From Begonia masoniana (Eukaryota > Streptophyta > Magnoliopsida > Cucurbitales > Begoniaceae): a DNA stretch of 64,000 bases. Position 1 is the first letter of the stretch. Each line of letters starts with the position of its first letter. The notes under the pieces are model-generated. The model worked only from the letters and a program-made list of their open reading frames with translations. It was not told the DNA's origin and ran no database searches. Location: the NCBI GenBank assembly GCA_022432975.1, contig CM039512.1, positions 35,461,730 through 35,525,729 of the forward strand, in the 5' to 3' direction. The position numbers and the translations under genes are program-made. Below are positions 34,998-45,900 of this stretch, piece after piece.

Positions 34998-35697
34998 ATC
35001 TACCCTCCTTAAAAGAATTTTGTCCTCAAAATTCGGTACCTGAATACTTCTGGATGTTGGTCCATCATGTCTTGCTTACGTTCCCAAGTTGTCTCCTCCA
35101 CATTCGGGTTGTGCCATAAGACTTTCACTAGTGGAACCTCTTTGTTGCGCAATACCTTCATTGCATAGTCTAATATCCTTACCGGTTTCTCCTCATATGT
35201 AAGAGTAGGATGAACTTCAATACTCTGCTGTTCCACAATCTGAGAAGGGTCTCGTACACTTTTCTTAAGCATGGAGATATGAAACACATCATGGATTCCA
35301 TCCATAGAGGTTGGTAACTGTAGCTGGTAGGCTGTTTTCCCAATCCTTTTCAAGATCAAGAATGGTCCAATGTATCTGGGGTTCAACTTTCCTCTCTTCC
35401 CAAATCTCACAACTCCTTTGAATGGTGACACCTTGAGAAAAACTTCATCACCAATTGCAAATTCCAATTCTCTACGCCTGCAATCCGCATAACTCTTATG
35501 TCGACTCTGAGCTGCTAGAATTCTCTGTCGGATGAGGGCAACTTTCTCAACAGTTCGTTGCACAAGGTCAGGACCAAGCAACTGTACTTCCCCAACTTCA
35601 TCCCAGTACAAAGGTTATCTGCATTTCCATCCATACAATGCTTCATACGGTGCCATTCCTATTGTTGCCTGAAAACTGTTATTACAATGCTTCTCGA
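34998..35697 (-). pseudogene. pol: Element D pol, 3' fragment (integrase C-terminus and chromodomain)
   Basis: The 200-codon open frame 35611-35009 contains the end of integrase (KVALIRQRILAAQSRHKSYAD, VFLKVSPFKGVVRFGKRGKL, a GPF/Y motif RYIGPFLILKRIG) and a chromodomain (VKVLWHNPNVEETTWERKQ). The upstream part to about 35697 is still recognisable (CNNSFQATIGMAPYEALYG), with a stop between. It ends at a join with element C LTR sequence, so gag, protease, RT, RNase H, most of integrase and the 5' LTR are gone. Confidence 0.9.
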
Positions 35698-36354
35698 ACA
35701 CTAAATCTTGATTTTTAACGAAACCTAAATGAAACCCTAATTATTCCAACTCCGTAGAAATCAAAATAAACACTCTAAGATCGTAGGTTCATACCTAGGG
35801 TAGCGAGAGGAGGAAGAATCACGAAGAACGGAGGAGAAACGGAGGAGAACGGAGGCCGGAATCGTCGGATCGTCGCGGCTGGCAGAGAGCTTTTCTCTCT
35901 GGCGTTCGCGGGAAGCAGAGAAGAAGAAAATGAAGAAGAGAAAGAGTTTTCTCTTATTTTATAAATTTACTTTGGCAAATTAACGTTTTGCCCTTCCTTT
36001 GTTTTTATATTTGTTTCGTCATTTGTTTCGTTAATCGGCCAACTATTCGGTTTCACCAAATCTCCTTATTTCACCAATAAGTCCAACTTATTATTAAGGT
36101 CCCAATAAAACTGTCCGTTCGCAAATCGGACTACATTTACTATTTTTACTAAAACATCCTTTATATTACGAGAAACATAATTACTCGGAATTAAGCGTTA
36201 CTGCTTCGAAAATTCTCGTAAATTTCTTAAAATCCATATTAATAATTAAGATCCCAACGAAACCTTCTGTTCATAAAACGGGCTTGATTTGACGTATTTA
36301 CAAAAATGCCATTTATATTTAAAATAGTAATATCCTGAAAAGCCGGGTATTACA

Positions 36355-38011
36355 CCATCTATGATGTTATAACCTCCTTTTGCCTTGTCTTGGCAATTAA
36401 GGTATGGTATCCCAAAGTCTTTGTCAGATTCATAAGTCTTCTTTATCTAATCAAATCCAAAGAATCTAACACTAGTTCAGTTAAAAGGATTCTTTTTTTG
36501 GATAGTGCATCGGCAACAATATTATCTGACCCTTTCAAGTATTTTAAAATGTATGAAAATCTTTCCAAGAATTCCACCCATTTTGCGTGTCTCTTATTCA
36601 GTTTATGCTGACTCTTGATGTGTTTATGTGATTGATGGTCAAAATGGATCACAAACTCCTTGGATAATAGGTAATGTTGACAGTGCTCAATAGCTCATAT
36701 AACTGCATAAAACTCTTTGTCATAAGTGGAGTAGTTAAGTGCATCTCCTTTTAGCTTTTCACTGAAGTATGCAAGTGGCTTTCCTTCTTGCATCAATACC
36801 GATCCAATGCCATCTATAGAGGCATCACTTTTGATCTCGAACACCTTGCTAAAATCAGGTAGTGCCAACACCGGGGATTAACAAAGTTTTTCTTTAATCA
36901 ACTCGAAGCTACATTGACAAGCAGGGGTCCAAAAAAAATCTATTCCCTTCTTTGTTAGGTCTATGATGGGAGCTCCCAACAGCAGAAGTCTTTAATAAAC
37001 TTCCTATAGAAATAGGCTAGTCCATGGAAACTACGGACCTCAGATATACCATTAGGTGTGGGCCACTCCTTAATGGCCTTAACTTTTTCCTCATCAGATT
37101 CTAGTCCATCTTTTGAGATTATAAACCCTAGAAAATATACCTTTTCTTGGGCGAAAGAACACTTGCTTAAATTGCCAAATAATTTAGCATTTCGGAGAGT
37201 GTGAAAAAGCATCCCGAGGTGGTTGAGGTGTTAGGGAAGGTCGGGGTTGTACACTAAGATGTCATCAAAGTAGACGACGACAAACTTTCCTAAAAAATTC
37301 TTAAGAACATGGTGCATCAACCTCATAAAGGTGCTCGGGCCATTAGTAAGTCCAAATGGCATAACCATTTACTCAAATAATTCGTACTTAGTCTTGAAGG
37401 CGGTTTTCCATTTGTCACTCTCTTTCATGCAAATTTGGTGATAACCACTCTTCAAATACACTTTGGAGAATATGGACGCTCCACTAAGTTCATCCAACAT
37501 ATCCTCGAGCCTAGGAATAAAAAATTTGTACTGATAGTAATTTGTTTGATAGCGCGGCTATCAACACATATCCTCATTGTACCATCTTTCTTTGGTACAA
37601 GCAAAGTAGACACAACGCAAGGACTCATTGATTCCCTAATATATCCTTTTCCTAACAGCTCTTGTACTTGCTCTTTTAGTTCCTTAGCCTCTTCAGGTCT
37701 CATACTATAAGCTGGTCTATTGGGGAGCATGGCTCTAGGCTGGAGGTCAATTTGGTTTTCAATACCTCGTATAGGTGGTAAGCCAGATGGAAGTTCCTCA
37801 AGAAAGATGTCTTGATGGGATTTAAGTAGGTTCTAGACCGATAGAGGTATCTCGCCAAGTTCCAACACGCGGTCCCTAAATAGCACTAAGATCAACCTCT
37901 CTCCTTTTGTGACTACAGCTCTCAATCCACTCTTTGATAAGAAAATACTTTCCTTGACCTTCTCTTCTTTTCGCACAGCATCGTTACCAGCTACTTGTTC
38001 GAGGGTTATGG
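36355..38011 (-). pseudogene. pol: Element B reverse transcriptase and RNase H, degraded
   Basis: Minus-strand fragments: 37730-37452 ([33 protein letters not shown]), a region near 37280 reading through the YFDDIL-type motif, 37212-36961 (KCSFAQEKVYFLGFIISKDG, VRSFHGLAYFYRKF) and 36652-36443 ([30 protein letters not shown]). Several stops and frameshifts separate them. The FHGLA.FYR.F pattern and RHAKWVEF group it with the CRM-like element at 41131-44235. It continues at 25031 beyond element C, and its upstream end is cut at 38012 by the CRM-like LTR. Confidence 0.87.
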
Positions 38012-38869
38012 TGATGTGATCCAAGCAGCGACCAAGCGCAAGCCCAAGAGCAACGATCCAATTGAGGACATTGGCGGCCCAATGACACGGTCCAAAGCTA
38101 AGAAGATGCGTGAGGCCTTGCAAGGATTAATTTTAGAGATCCAAGGGAGAGAGGAGCCGCAACAACTTGATCTAAAACTATTGAATGTGTCGAGGATTGA
38201 AGATAATCAAAATCAAGTTGAAGCAAGGGAGACCAAAGATGCATGAAGATTTACATGTGCCATGCACATGCACGTGTAAGAATTTGACATGTGAAGCACA
38301 TGCAAATCCAAACAAATCACGTATGAGAGATTTTATCTGAAAGAATCTACTCAAATCAATTCAAATCATATTCAAACGTAGTTTAAACGTGAGATAATAT
38401 CTTATCATGCAAAGGATCATTATCTCACGATTTTATTAGTTATTTTATTTTTATTTTCGTTTTTTTTAATTATTTAGTTTAATTTTAATGTGTAGCCTAT
38501 TTAATGGCAAAACTATTTTATTTAATAAAGAACAAGTTTGAATTAAAAAATTTAGTTTTTTAGAGAGGATTTCTCTTTGGTTCTTTGCGAAGAACAACGA
38601 TCTTCTTCAAGTCACGCTTGAAGAATCTCGCTTGATAGCTTTGGTTCTTACCAACGAGTTTGGTCTGGGTCAAGCTCCTATTTTGATAGCTTTGGTTCAG
38701 CCAACAGGTGTGGCTCAGGTCAAGCTCCTTTTTTAATAACTAGGGTTCCATCGAATTCTTCGATTGAGGTCTTAGTTCCTTACATTGTTCTTGAATCAAA
38801 AAGGCGTTCCGTTCAATTATTCCGCATTGTTGTCGGGTCCCGGGTCCTTTCGATCTGAGGTTCGCATCA
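38012..38869 (+). repeat. CRM-like 5' LTR
   Basis: Runs from TGATGTGATCC to TTCGCATCA, 858 bp. It differs from the 3' LTR by a few percent over the shared 696 bp, for example MTRSKAKK (38070-38095), where the 3' copy has a stop. It carries the polyprotein C-terminal tail (38012-38246). A TATA-like ATTTAATGG..TTTTATTTAATAAAG lies near 38498-38530. Confidence 0.92.
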
Positions 38870-38871
38870 GT

Positions 38872-38886
38872 TGGTATCAGAGCTTC
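38872..38886 (+). other. CRM-like primer-binding site
   Basis: TGGTATCAGAGCTTC, two bases after the LTR end. Twelve bases match the initiator tRNA-Met site. Confidence 0.92.
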
Positions 38887-39665
38887 GATTCCTTGATTCA
38901 AGAAGCTATCTTTAATTTTTGTTATCAATATTTTCTTTATCTTATTCTATTCGTCTTAGTACTCAAAAAAAGCACAAAAAAATCATTTTTTTCCATCCTT
39001 ATTATCAAGTCTCGATTTTTATCATCAATTTTTTTCTTCTTGTGAATTTCTCCTCTTGAAATTCGAAGAGTACAAAAAAAAATTGTCAAAAGTCAAAAAA
39101 AAAAGAGTTGTCAAAAGTCAAAAAAAAAAAGAGTTGTGAGAAGTAAAAAAAAAAATCGAAATTTTGTTCTAGAGATTTTGAAATTTCTAGCCTTTTAAAT
39201 TCAAAAATTCGTAGATAATTGTTCTTTTGAAAATTCAAATTGTTGAATCTTTATTCAGAATATTGTCTTTATCCAAATATATTCTTTGAAGGTTTAAATT
39301 GTTGAATCTTCATTTGAAATATTGTCTTCGTCTAAAGTTTTGTCTTATTTCAATCATACCATTGATTTAGCCATCTTTACAAGTTTAAACTTTTAAGCTT
39401 TAAAGTTTGATTTTTTATAGTTTGGCTTGTTGAATATTTATCAAAGATCAAGTTCTTACGTAAAGAACTAAAAGGGAGATCTAGAGGTAAAAGGCAAGAG
39501 GATGAGACTATTAAAGAAAAAGACTTAATTTTTTAGCGAAACACGAGTGGAGTGACATCTATCGAGAGCAAACACGTGAGGGAGAGGTAAGGTCCATTAC
39601 TTGATTATTTTTTTTACTTCTAACAATTTTCTTTTGTTTTCTTATTGTGGTCGAAAAAGAATATC
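38887..39665 (+). other. CRM-like untranslated leader
   Basis: AT-rich, no long frame. It has three A-runs in a short direct repeat (AAAAGTCAAAAAAAAAA..GAGTTGT, 39073-39150) and two related blocks near 39240 and 39300 (TTGTTGAATCTT..AATATTGTCTT). It runs up to the gag ATG at 39666. Confidence 0.7.
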
Positions 39666-42600
39666 ATGAGTGGAGAACACAACGACGTTGATTTAAAATT
39701 GTTCATGAGAGCCATGCAAGATCAATACACGGCTCTAAATCGGAGAATGGAACGATTGGAAACTCCGACCCCTATTCATGCACGACAAAGGAAGGATTTT
39801 GATGGTGAATTCGAAGATTATAGTGGTTATTATCCAAAAGAAAGAAATGATGGGACAAACCAAGAAGACAACGATTTACGAAATATCAAGGTAAATATTC
39901 CACCTTTCCAAGGGAAGAACGACCCCGATGGATATTTGGATTGGGAACGAAAAGTAGACTTGGCATTTGAGTTTCAAAATTATTCGGAGGATAAGAAGCT
40001 TAAGCTGATCACCATGGAGTTCACGGACTATGCTAGTATTTGGTGGGATCAATTAGTTAAGAACCGGAGGAGGAATGGTGAAGCACAAATCCGCACATGG
40101 GAAGACTTGAAGGCCAACATGAAAAAAAAGATATGTTCCATCATACTACTATAGAGATATGTGTCGAAAGCTCCAAAATTTGACACAAGGTTTCAAAAGT
40201 GTGGAGGAATATTATAAAGAGATGGAGGTAGCCATGATAAGGGCTAATGTGGAAGAAGATAAGGAAGCAACCATAGCACGTTTTATTGGGGGATTGAATC
40301 GAGAAATTACGGATGTGGTGGATCTACAACACTACATCGACTTGGAGGAGTTACTACACAAATCAATCAAAATTGATCGGCAACTAAAGGCTAAGAGAAG
40401 TACTAGGGTTGGTACAACTTCAACCGCAACTTGGCAAGCAAATTGGAAAAACGAGAAGCCCAAACCGAGAGAGGATTCTAAGGGAAAAACTGTGTCTAAC
40501 AATCAAGTGTTACCACAAAAAGCTAAGGCTGAGACTTCAAATCCAATTAGAACCCGAGAGATTAAGTGCTTTCGGTGCCAAGGGTTCGGACACATAGCTT
40601 CAAATTGTCCAAATAAAAGAGCTATGACTTTAAGGGATAATGGCGATGTGGAGAGTGTGAGTTCGAGTGATGGTGAGATGCCACCACTTGAGGATTGTAG
40701 TGACGTTGAGGTAGAGGAACTAGTAAAAGGAGATCTTTTAGTCACAAGGCGAGTATTGAATGTGCAAACTAAGGAAGATGGCGACAAAGTACAACGTGAG
40801 CATATATTCCATACAAGATGTCATGTGCACAACAAAGTTTGTAGTTTGATCATCGATAGTGGGAGTTGCACCAATGTAGCAAGCACATTACTAGTCCAAA
40901 AGTTGAACTTGAAAACCGAGCAACATCCAAAACCATACAAGTTGCAATGGTTAAGTGATTGTGGAGAAATCAAGGTCACTAAATAGGTGGAAGTTCCTTT
41001 ATCAATTGGTAGATACCAAGATAAAGTTTTATGTGATGTAGTGCCGATGCAAGCTACCCACATACTTTTGGGGAGACCTTGGTAATTTGACCGAAACTTC
41101 AAGCATAATGGTTACAAGAATGAGTATTCCTTGGTTTACAATGGAAAAACCATTATCCTTACACCATTAAAGCCATGGGAGGCAATTGTAGACCAAGAGA
41201 GGATTGCAAAGGAATTCCAAAAGATTAGGATTGAAAAAGAAAAATCAAGTGGTGAACAGAAATTAGTTGAAAAAGAGGCCAAAATAGAAAAAGAAAGTGG
41301 AGAAAGAAAAATAGTTGAAAAGAGTACAAAGAGGGATGAAAAATCGAGGGAGGAAGAGAGAAAAATCGAGGGAAAAGAGATAAAAGCTGAGGGAGAGAGT
41401 GAACAAAAGTCAAGTGAGAAACAAATCGTGTTGATGAACAAAAGTGAGGATAATCGTGAGATGTTTTTGCTTTTATATAAAGATGTTTATTTATCATCTA
41501 ATGACTTACCAAATTTTCTTCCAAGTGCTGTGATTTCTCTTTTGCAGGAGTTTAAGGATGTATTCCCAGAGGAGTTACCGAAAGGAGTCCCACCACTTAG
41601 AGGAATCGAGCATCAAATTGATTTCATCCCGGGTGCAACAATTCCAAACCGACCGCCATATCGCGCAAATCCAGAGAAAACAAAGGAAATTCAAAGACAA
41701 GTGGACAAGTTAATGGACAAGGGTCTAGTGAAAGAAAGCCTAAGCCCACGCTCGGTACCCGTGATATTGGTGCCAAAGAAGGACGGATCATGGAGGATGT
41801 GTGTGGATTGTCGAGCAATCAATAAAATAACGGTAAAGTATCGACATCCTATACCAAGGATAGATGACATGCTTGATGAATTATATGGTGCTTGTTTATT
41901 CTCAAAAATTGATTTAAAGAATGGATATTATCAAATTCGTATGAAAAAGAGAGACAGGTGCAAAACTGCTTTCAAAACAAAATTTGGACTTTATGAGTGG
42001 TTAGTCATGCCTTTTGGATTATCTAATGCACCTAGCACATTTATGAGGTTAATGAATCACGTATTACGACCGTTTATTGGAAAATTTGTCGTTGTTTATT
42101 TTGATGATATATTAGTTTATAGCAAAACATTAGAACAACTTGTGAAACATTTAAAATTTGTTTTTAATGTTTTGCGAATAAACCAATTATATGCTAACCT
42201 CAAAAAGTGCACTTTTTGCATGGAATCGGTAGTGTTTCTTGGTTTTGTAGTGAGCTCGAGTGGAGTTTCTGTGGACGAAGAAAAGGTCAAGGCAATCAAG
42301 GAGTGGCCGACACCTAAGAATGCTAACGAGGTATGTAGTTTTCATGGCTTAGCTAGCTTTTACCGAAGATTCGTTAGAGATTTTAGTACTATTGCAGCAC
42401 CATTGAATGATTTGGTTAAAAAGAATGTGGATTTTAAGTGGACTGAGTTACATGATGAATCTTTTAATCTTCTAAAAGAAAAGTTAACTAATGCACCTTT
42501 GTTAGTTTTGCCAAGTTTTGATAAAACATTTGAGATTGAATGTGATGCGTCGAGAAAGGGAATTGGTTGTGTTTTGATGCAAGATATGAAGCCGATTGCT

Positions 42601-44390
42601 TACTTTAGTGAAAAGCTTAGTGGCGCGGTCTTAAACTATCTAACATACAACAAGGAGTTGTATGCCTTGGTGAGAACATTACAAACTTGGCAACACTACT
42701 TGTGGCCCAAGGAGTTCATCATCCATTCCGACCATGAAAGCCTAAAACACTTAAAGACACAAGGAAAGTTGCACAAGAGACATGCAAAGTGGATGGAGTT
42801 CATAGAGACCTTTCCTTATGTTATTCATTATAAAAAAGGTAAAGAGAATGTGGTTGCCGATGCATTGTCAAGAAGGTACGTGCTTATAACTACTTTACAA
42901 TCTAAGTTGTTAGGATTTGATTTAATAAAGAACTTATATGAATCAGACTCAGATTTTGATCTTGTCTGGAAAGAATGTGAGAAACATGCATATAATGATT
43001 ATTATAAATATGATGGATTTTTATTTAAAAAGGATAAGCTTTGTATCCGTAAATGTTCTTTAAGAGAGTTACTTGTTAGAGAGACTCATGGAGGAGGGTT
43101 AATGGGACACTTTGGAGTTACTAAAACATTGAGTGTGCTTTGTGAACATTTTTATTGGCCGAAAATGAGGCATCATGTTCAAGCCATTTGTGATAAGTGC
43201 ATTGAGTGTAGGAAGGCCAAATCAAAGATTAAACCTTATGGAAAGTACACTCCTCTACCTATTCCTAACCAACCTTGGGTGGACATATCGATGGATTTTG
43301 TGATTGGTTTGCCGAGGACACAAGGCGGGAAAGATAGCATATTTGTGGTGGTGGATAGGTTTAGTAAGATGGCTCACTTTATAGCATGCTCAAAGACTAA
43401 CGACGCTACTCATGTGGCAGACTTATTCTTCAAAGAAGTTGTGCGTTTACACGGAATTCCTAAAACCATTGTGAGTGATAGAGATGTTAAGTTCCTAAGT
43501 CACTTTTGGAGAACTTTGTGGAGTAAGCTAGGAACAAAACTTTTATTCTCAACCGTGGCACACCCCCAAACGGATGGACAAACAGAAGTGGTAAATAGAA
43601 CACTTTCTACGTTGTTAAGAGCGATTATTTCTAAAAATTTAAAACAATGGAAAAAATGTTTACCTCATGTTGAATTTGCTTATAATAGAGTTTTTCATTC
43701 TACTACTTCATATTCACCATTTAAAATTGTTTATGGATTTAATCCTTTATCTCCTCTTGATATTTTATCTCTACCTACTAACGAGTTTGTTAATTTTGAT
43801 GGAGAGAAAAAAGCTAAATTTGTTAGGGACTTACATCTGAAAGTACAAGAGAACATTCGAGAGAGAAACGAGCATTATGCACGTCAAGCAAACAAAAGCC
43901 GTAAAAATATTATATTTGAACCTGGAGATTGGGTTTGGCTACATCTTCGAAAAGAGAGGTTTCCAAATCAACGGAAAAGCAAGTTGCATCCACGAGCAGA
44001 TGGACTATTTCAAGTCCTTGAACGCATAAACGACAATGCCTACAAGATCGACTTACCTAGCAAATATGGTAATGTTAGTGCATCTTTTAATGTTAGTGAC
44101 TTATCTTTATATGATGCAGGAGATTCGAGGACGAATCTTTTCGAAGAGGGAGGGAATGATGTGATCCAAGCAGCGACCAAGCCCAAGCCCAAGAGCAATG
44201 ATCCAATTGAGGACATTGGCGGCCCAATGACATAGTCCAAAGCTAAGAAGATGCGTGAGGCCTTGCAAGGATTAATTTTAGAGATCCAATGGAGAGAAAA
44301 GCCGCAACAACTTGATCTAAAACTATTGAATGTGTCGAGGATTGAAGATAATCAAAATCAAGTTGAAGCAAGGGAGACCAAAGATGTATA
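39666..44390 (+). pseudogene. gag-pol: CRM-like gag-pol polyprotein, nearly intact
   Basis: Gag begins MSGEHNDVDLKLF, with a capsid patch IPPFQGKNDPDGYLDWERKV and DYASIWWDQL; a frame slip lies in an eight-A run near 40122. The zinc knuckle CFRCQGFGHIASNC is at about 40569-40610. Protease has LIIDSGSCTNVAS near 40850. Stops at 40984 and 41082 look like CAG-to-TAG and CAA-to-TAA. From 41131 a 1034-codon frame is open: RT with [13 protein letters not shown] and [13 protein letters not shown] (about 42087-42123), RNase H with [13 protein letters not shown] and SDHESLKHL, integrase with [40 protein letters not shown] and [11 protein letters not shown], and a GPY/F-like domain near 43990-44060. The tail GGPMT|stop|SKAKKMREAL lies in the 3' LTR, and the stop at 44233 truncates it. 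Confidence 0.93.
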
Positions 44391-44852
44391 AAGATTTACA
44401 TATGCCATGCACATGCACGTGTAAGAATTAAAAAGTCACATGCGAAGCACATGCAAATCAAAACAAATCACGTATGAGAGATTTTATCTGACAGAATCTA
44501 CTCAAATCAATTCAAATCATATTCAAACATAGTTTAAACGTGAGATGATATCTTATCATGCAAAGGATTATTATCTCACGATTTTATTAGTTATTTTATT
44601 TTTATTTTCATTTTTTTAATTATTTAGTTTAATTTTAATGTGTAGCCTATTTAATGGCAAAACTATTTTATTTAATGAAGAACAAGTTTGAATTAAAAAA
44701 TTGAGTTTTTTAGAGAGGATTTCTCTTTGGTTCTTTGCGAAGAACAACGATCTTCTTCAAGTCATGCTTGAAGAATCTCGCTTGATAGCTTTGGTTCTTA
44801 CCATCGAGTTTGGTCTGGGTCAAGCTCCTGTTTTGATATATTTGGTTCAGCC
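44157..44852 (+). repeat. CRM-like 3' LTR, truncated
   Basis: Starts TGATGTGATCC right after the purine tract. It stops at GGTTCAGCC, where the E LTR begins; the corresponding point in the 5' LTR is about 38701. The remaining ~170 bp should resume beyond the E insertion but is not found in this window. Confidence 0.92.
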
Positions 44853-45128
44853 TGTAACGACCCTAAGTCCGTACCCATTTACCCGTATAAATTTTTCATT
44901 TTTTATTTTTTTTTTACATTTTAAATGAAACTTTAAAAACTAACGTTAAAGCGGAAATGAAATCGAAGCCGAAACCGGAATCGAAATCGAAGTTCGTTTG
45001 GTAATCATTTAAAATATAAACTAAAACTGTTAATAAAACTTAAATCATTTAAACATTTAATAACATTAAATACAGAGGGGCAGAATCGGAACTAGCTGCC
45101 AAAAGGAGGGGGGGGGGGGGGGGGGGGG

Positions 45129-45350
45129 GCGATCGATCTCTGTAAACTACAGAGATCGATCGCTGCTTGCATATTGGCAGCAAGCGATCGATCTCTGTAG
45201 TTTACAGAGATCGATCGCTGCATGCTTGTATGCAGCAAGCAATCGATCTCTGCTTTCAGCAGAGATCGATCGCTGCTGCCTACATCAAGGGCAGCGATCG
45301 ATCTCTGCTGAAAAGCAGAGATCGATCACTGCACACTATGCAGCGATCCT
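45129..45350 (-). repeat. GCGATCGATC hairpins in E 3' LTR
   Basis: Four 33-37-bp perfect or near-perfect stem-loops at 45129-45163, 45184-45218, 45239-45273 and 45293-45329. The outer arm GCGATCGATCTCTG is constant. The inner arms are GTAAACTAC, GTAGTTTAC, GCTTTCAGC and GCTGAAAAGC, so the paired bases change together. The spacers also hold GCAGCAAGC-type pairs. The cluster lies about 280-490 bp before the LTR 3' end. Confidence 0.92.
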
Positions 45351-45900
45351 CCTTTTCCATCAAGACTTTAACACTTCAAAATTCACACATTTCTTTGTTC
45401 TCTGGAATCCGATCTCCAGAGAGCAAATCACCTTCTTCATTTCGCCAGTAATCACTAAAACTCACACATGCACTCAACCGATTAAAACATAACCTAAACT
45501 CAATCGACTCGCTTTGGACTTTGCGAAGTCCAACTGCGTGGATAGTTCTAAAAACCGAGCTATCCGTATCAACCTAAAAACAATTCATAACGCTTAATTT
45601 AAACAACCAAACAGTTCCAGAATTTCTATAACGTTTAAATAACGGTTCTAAACCAAAACATTTTATATACAATTACCAAAACGTTATCTAACCCCTATCC
45701 AGATCCAAACAACCTAAATATTCTATACAATTATCAGATCAAAACATCCCAAAATAACCCCAGAGTCCATACATACATCCCCACGGGTCATATCGCGCCT
45801 CGACTACTCAGCGCACTCCCACGGCCATCATCCATCAACTGTCCCGACATCAGGAGGAGGAACGTCGTCCTCACCTGGATCTACGTCACCTAGCAGATCA

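Larger units (their letters stand above)
25032..36354 (-). mobile_element. Element C: gag-only, non-autonomous LTR retrotransposon
   Basis: Two LTRs in minus orientation (3' LTR 25032-27775; 5' LTR 30836-36354, enlarged by element D) flanked by a perfect CCATC duplication at 25027-25031 and 36355-36359. The 3.06 kb interior has a primer site, an intact gag and a polypurine tract, but no protease, reverse transcriptase, RNase H or integrase. This matches the terminal-repeat-with-GAG (TR-GAG) class. Its Gag and LTR layout match element E, the likely source of enzymes. Confidence 0.93.
30836..36354 (-). repeat. Element C, 5' LTR interrupted by element D
   Basis: Two LTR parts, 30836-32830 and about 35700-36354, match 25032-~27026 and ~27116-27775 of the other LTR. 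About 90-100 bp of LTR sequence is missing at the join. The hairpin cluster is at 31130-31550 and the mini-repeats at 32240-32340. The element D fragment fills the gap. Confidence 0.92.
38012..44852 (+). mobile_element. CRM/Galadriel-like gypsy element, 3' LTR truncated by E
   Basis: 5' LTR 38012-38869, primer site, gag, protease, pol, polypurine tract (GAGGGAGGGAA, 44146-44156) and the first 696 bp of the 3' LTR. The left flank is element B pol. The pol lacks a canonical chromodomain, and the polyprotein runs on into the LTR, as known for CRM elements. RT/RNase H phrases ([25 protein letters not shown]) also fit Galadriel, so the clade is left open. Confidence 0.88.

Noticed and set aside
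45100..45129. G-run as a quadruplex element
   Set aside because: Length differs between copies (over 20 against about 14), and it is one long homopolymer prone to sequencing error. I would not build on it.
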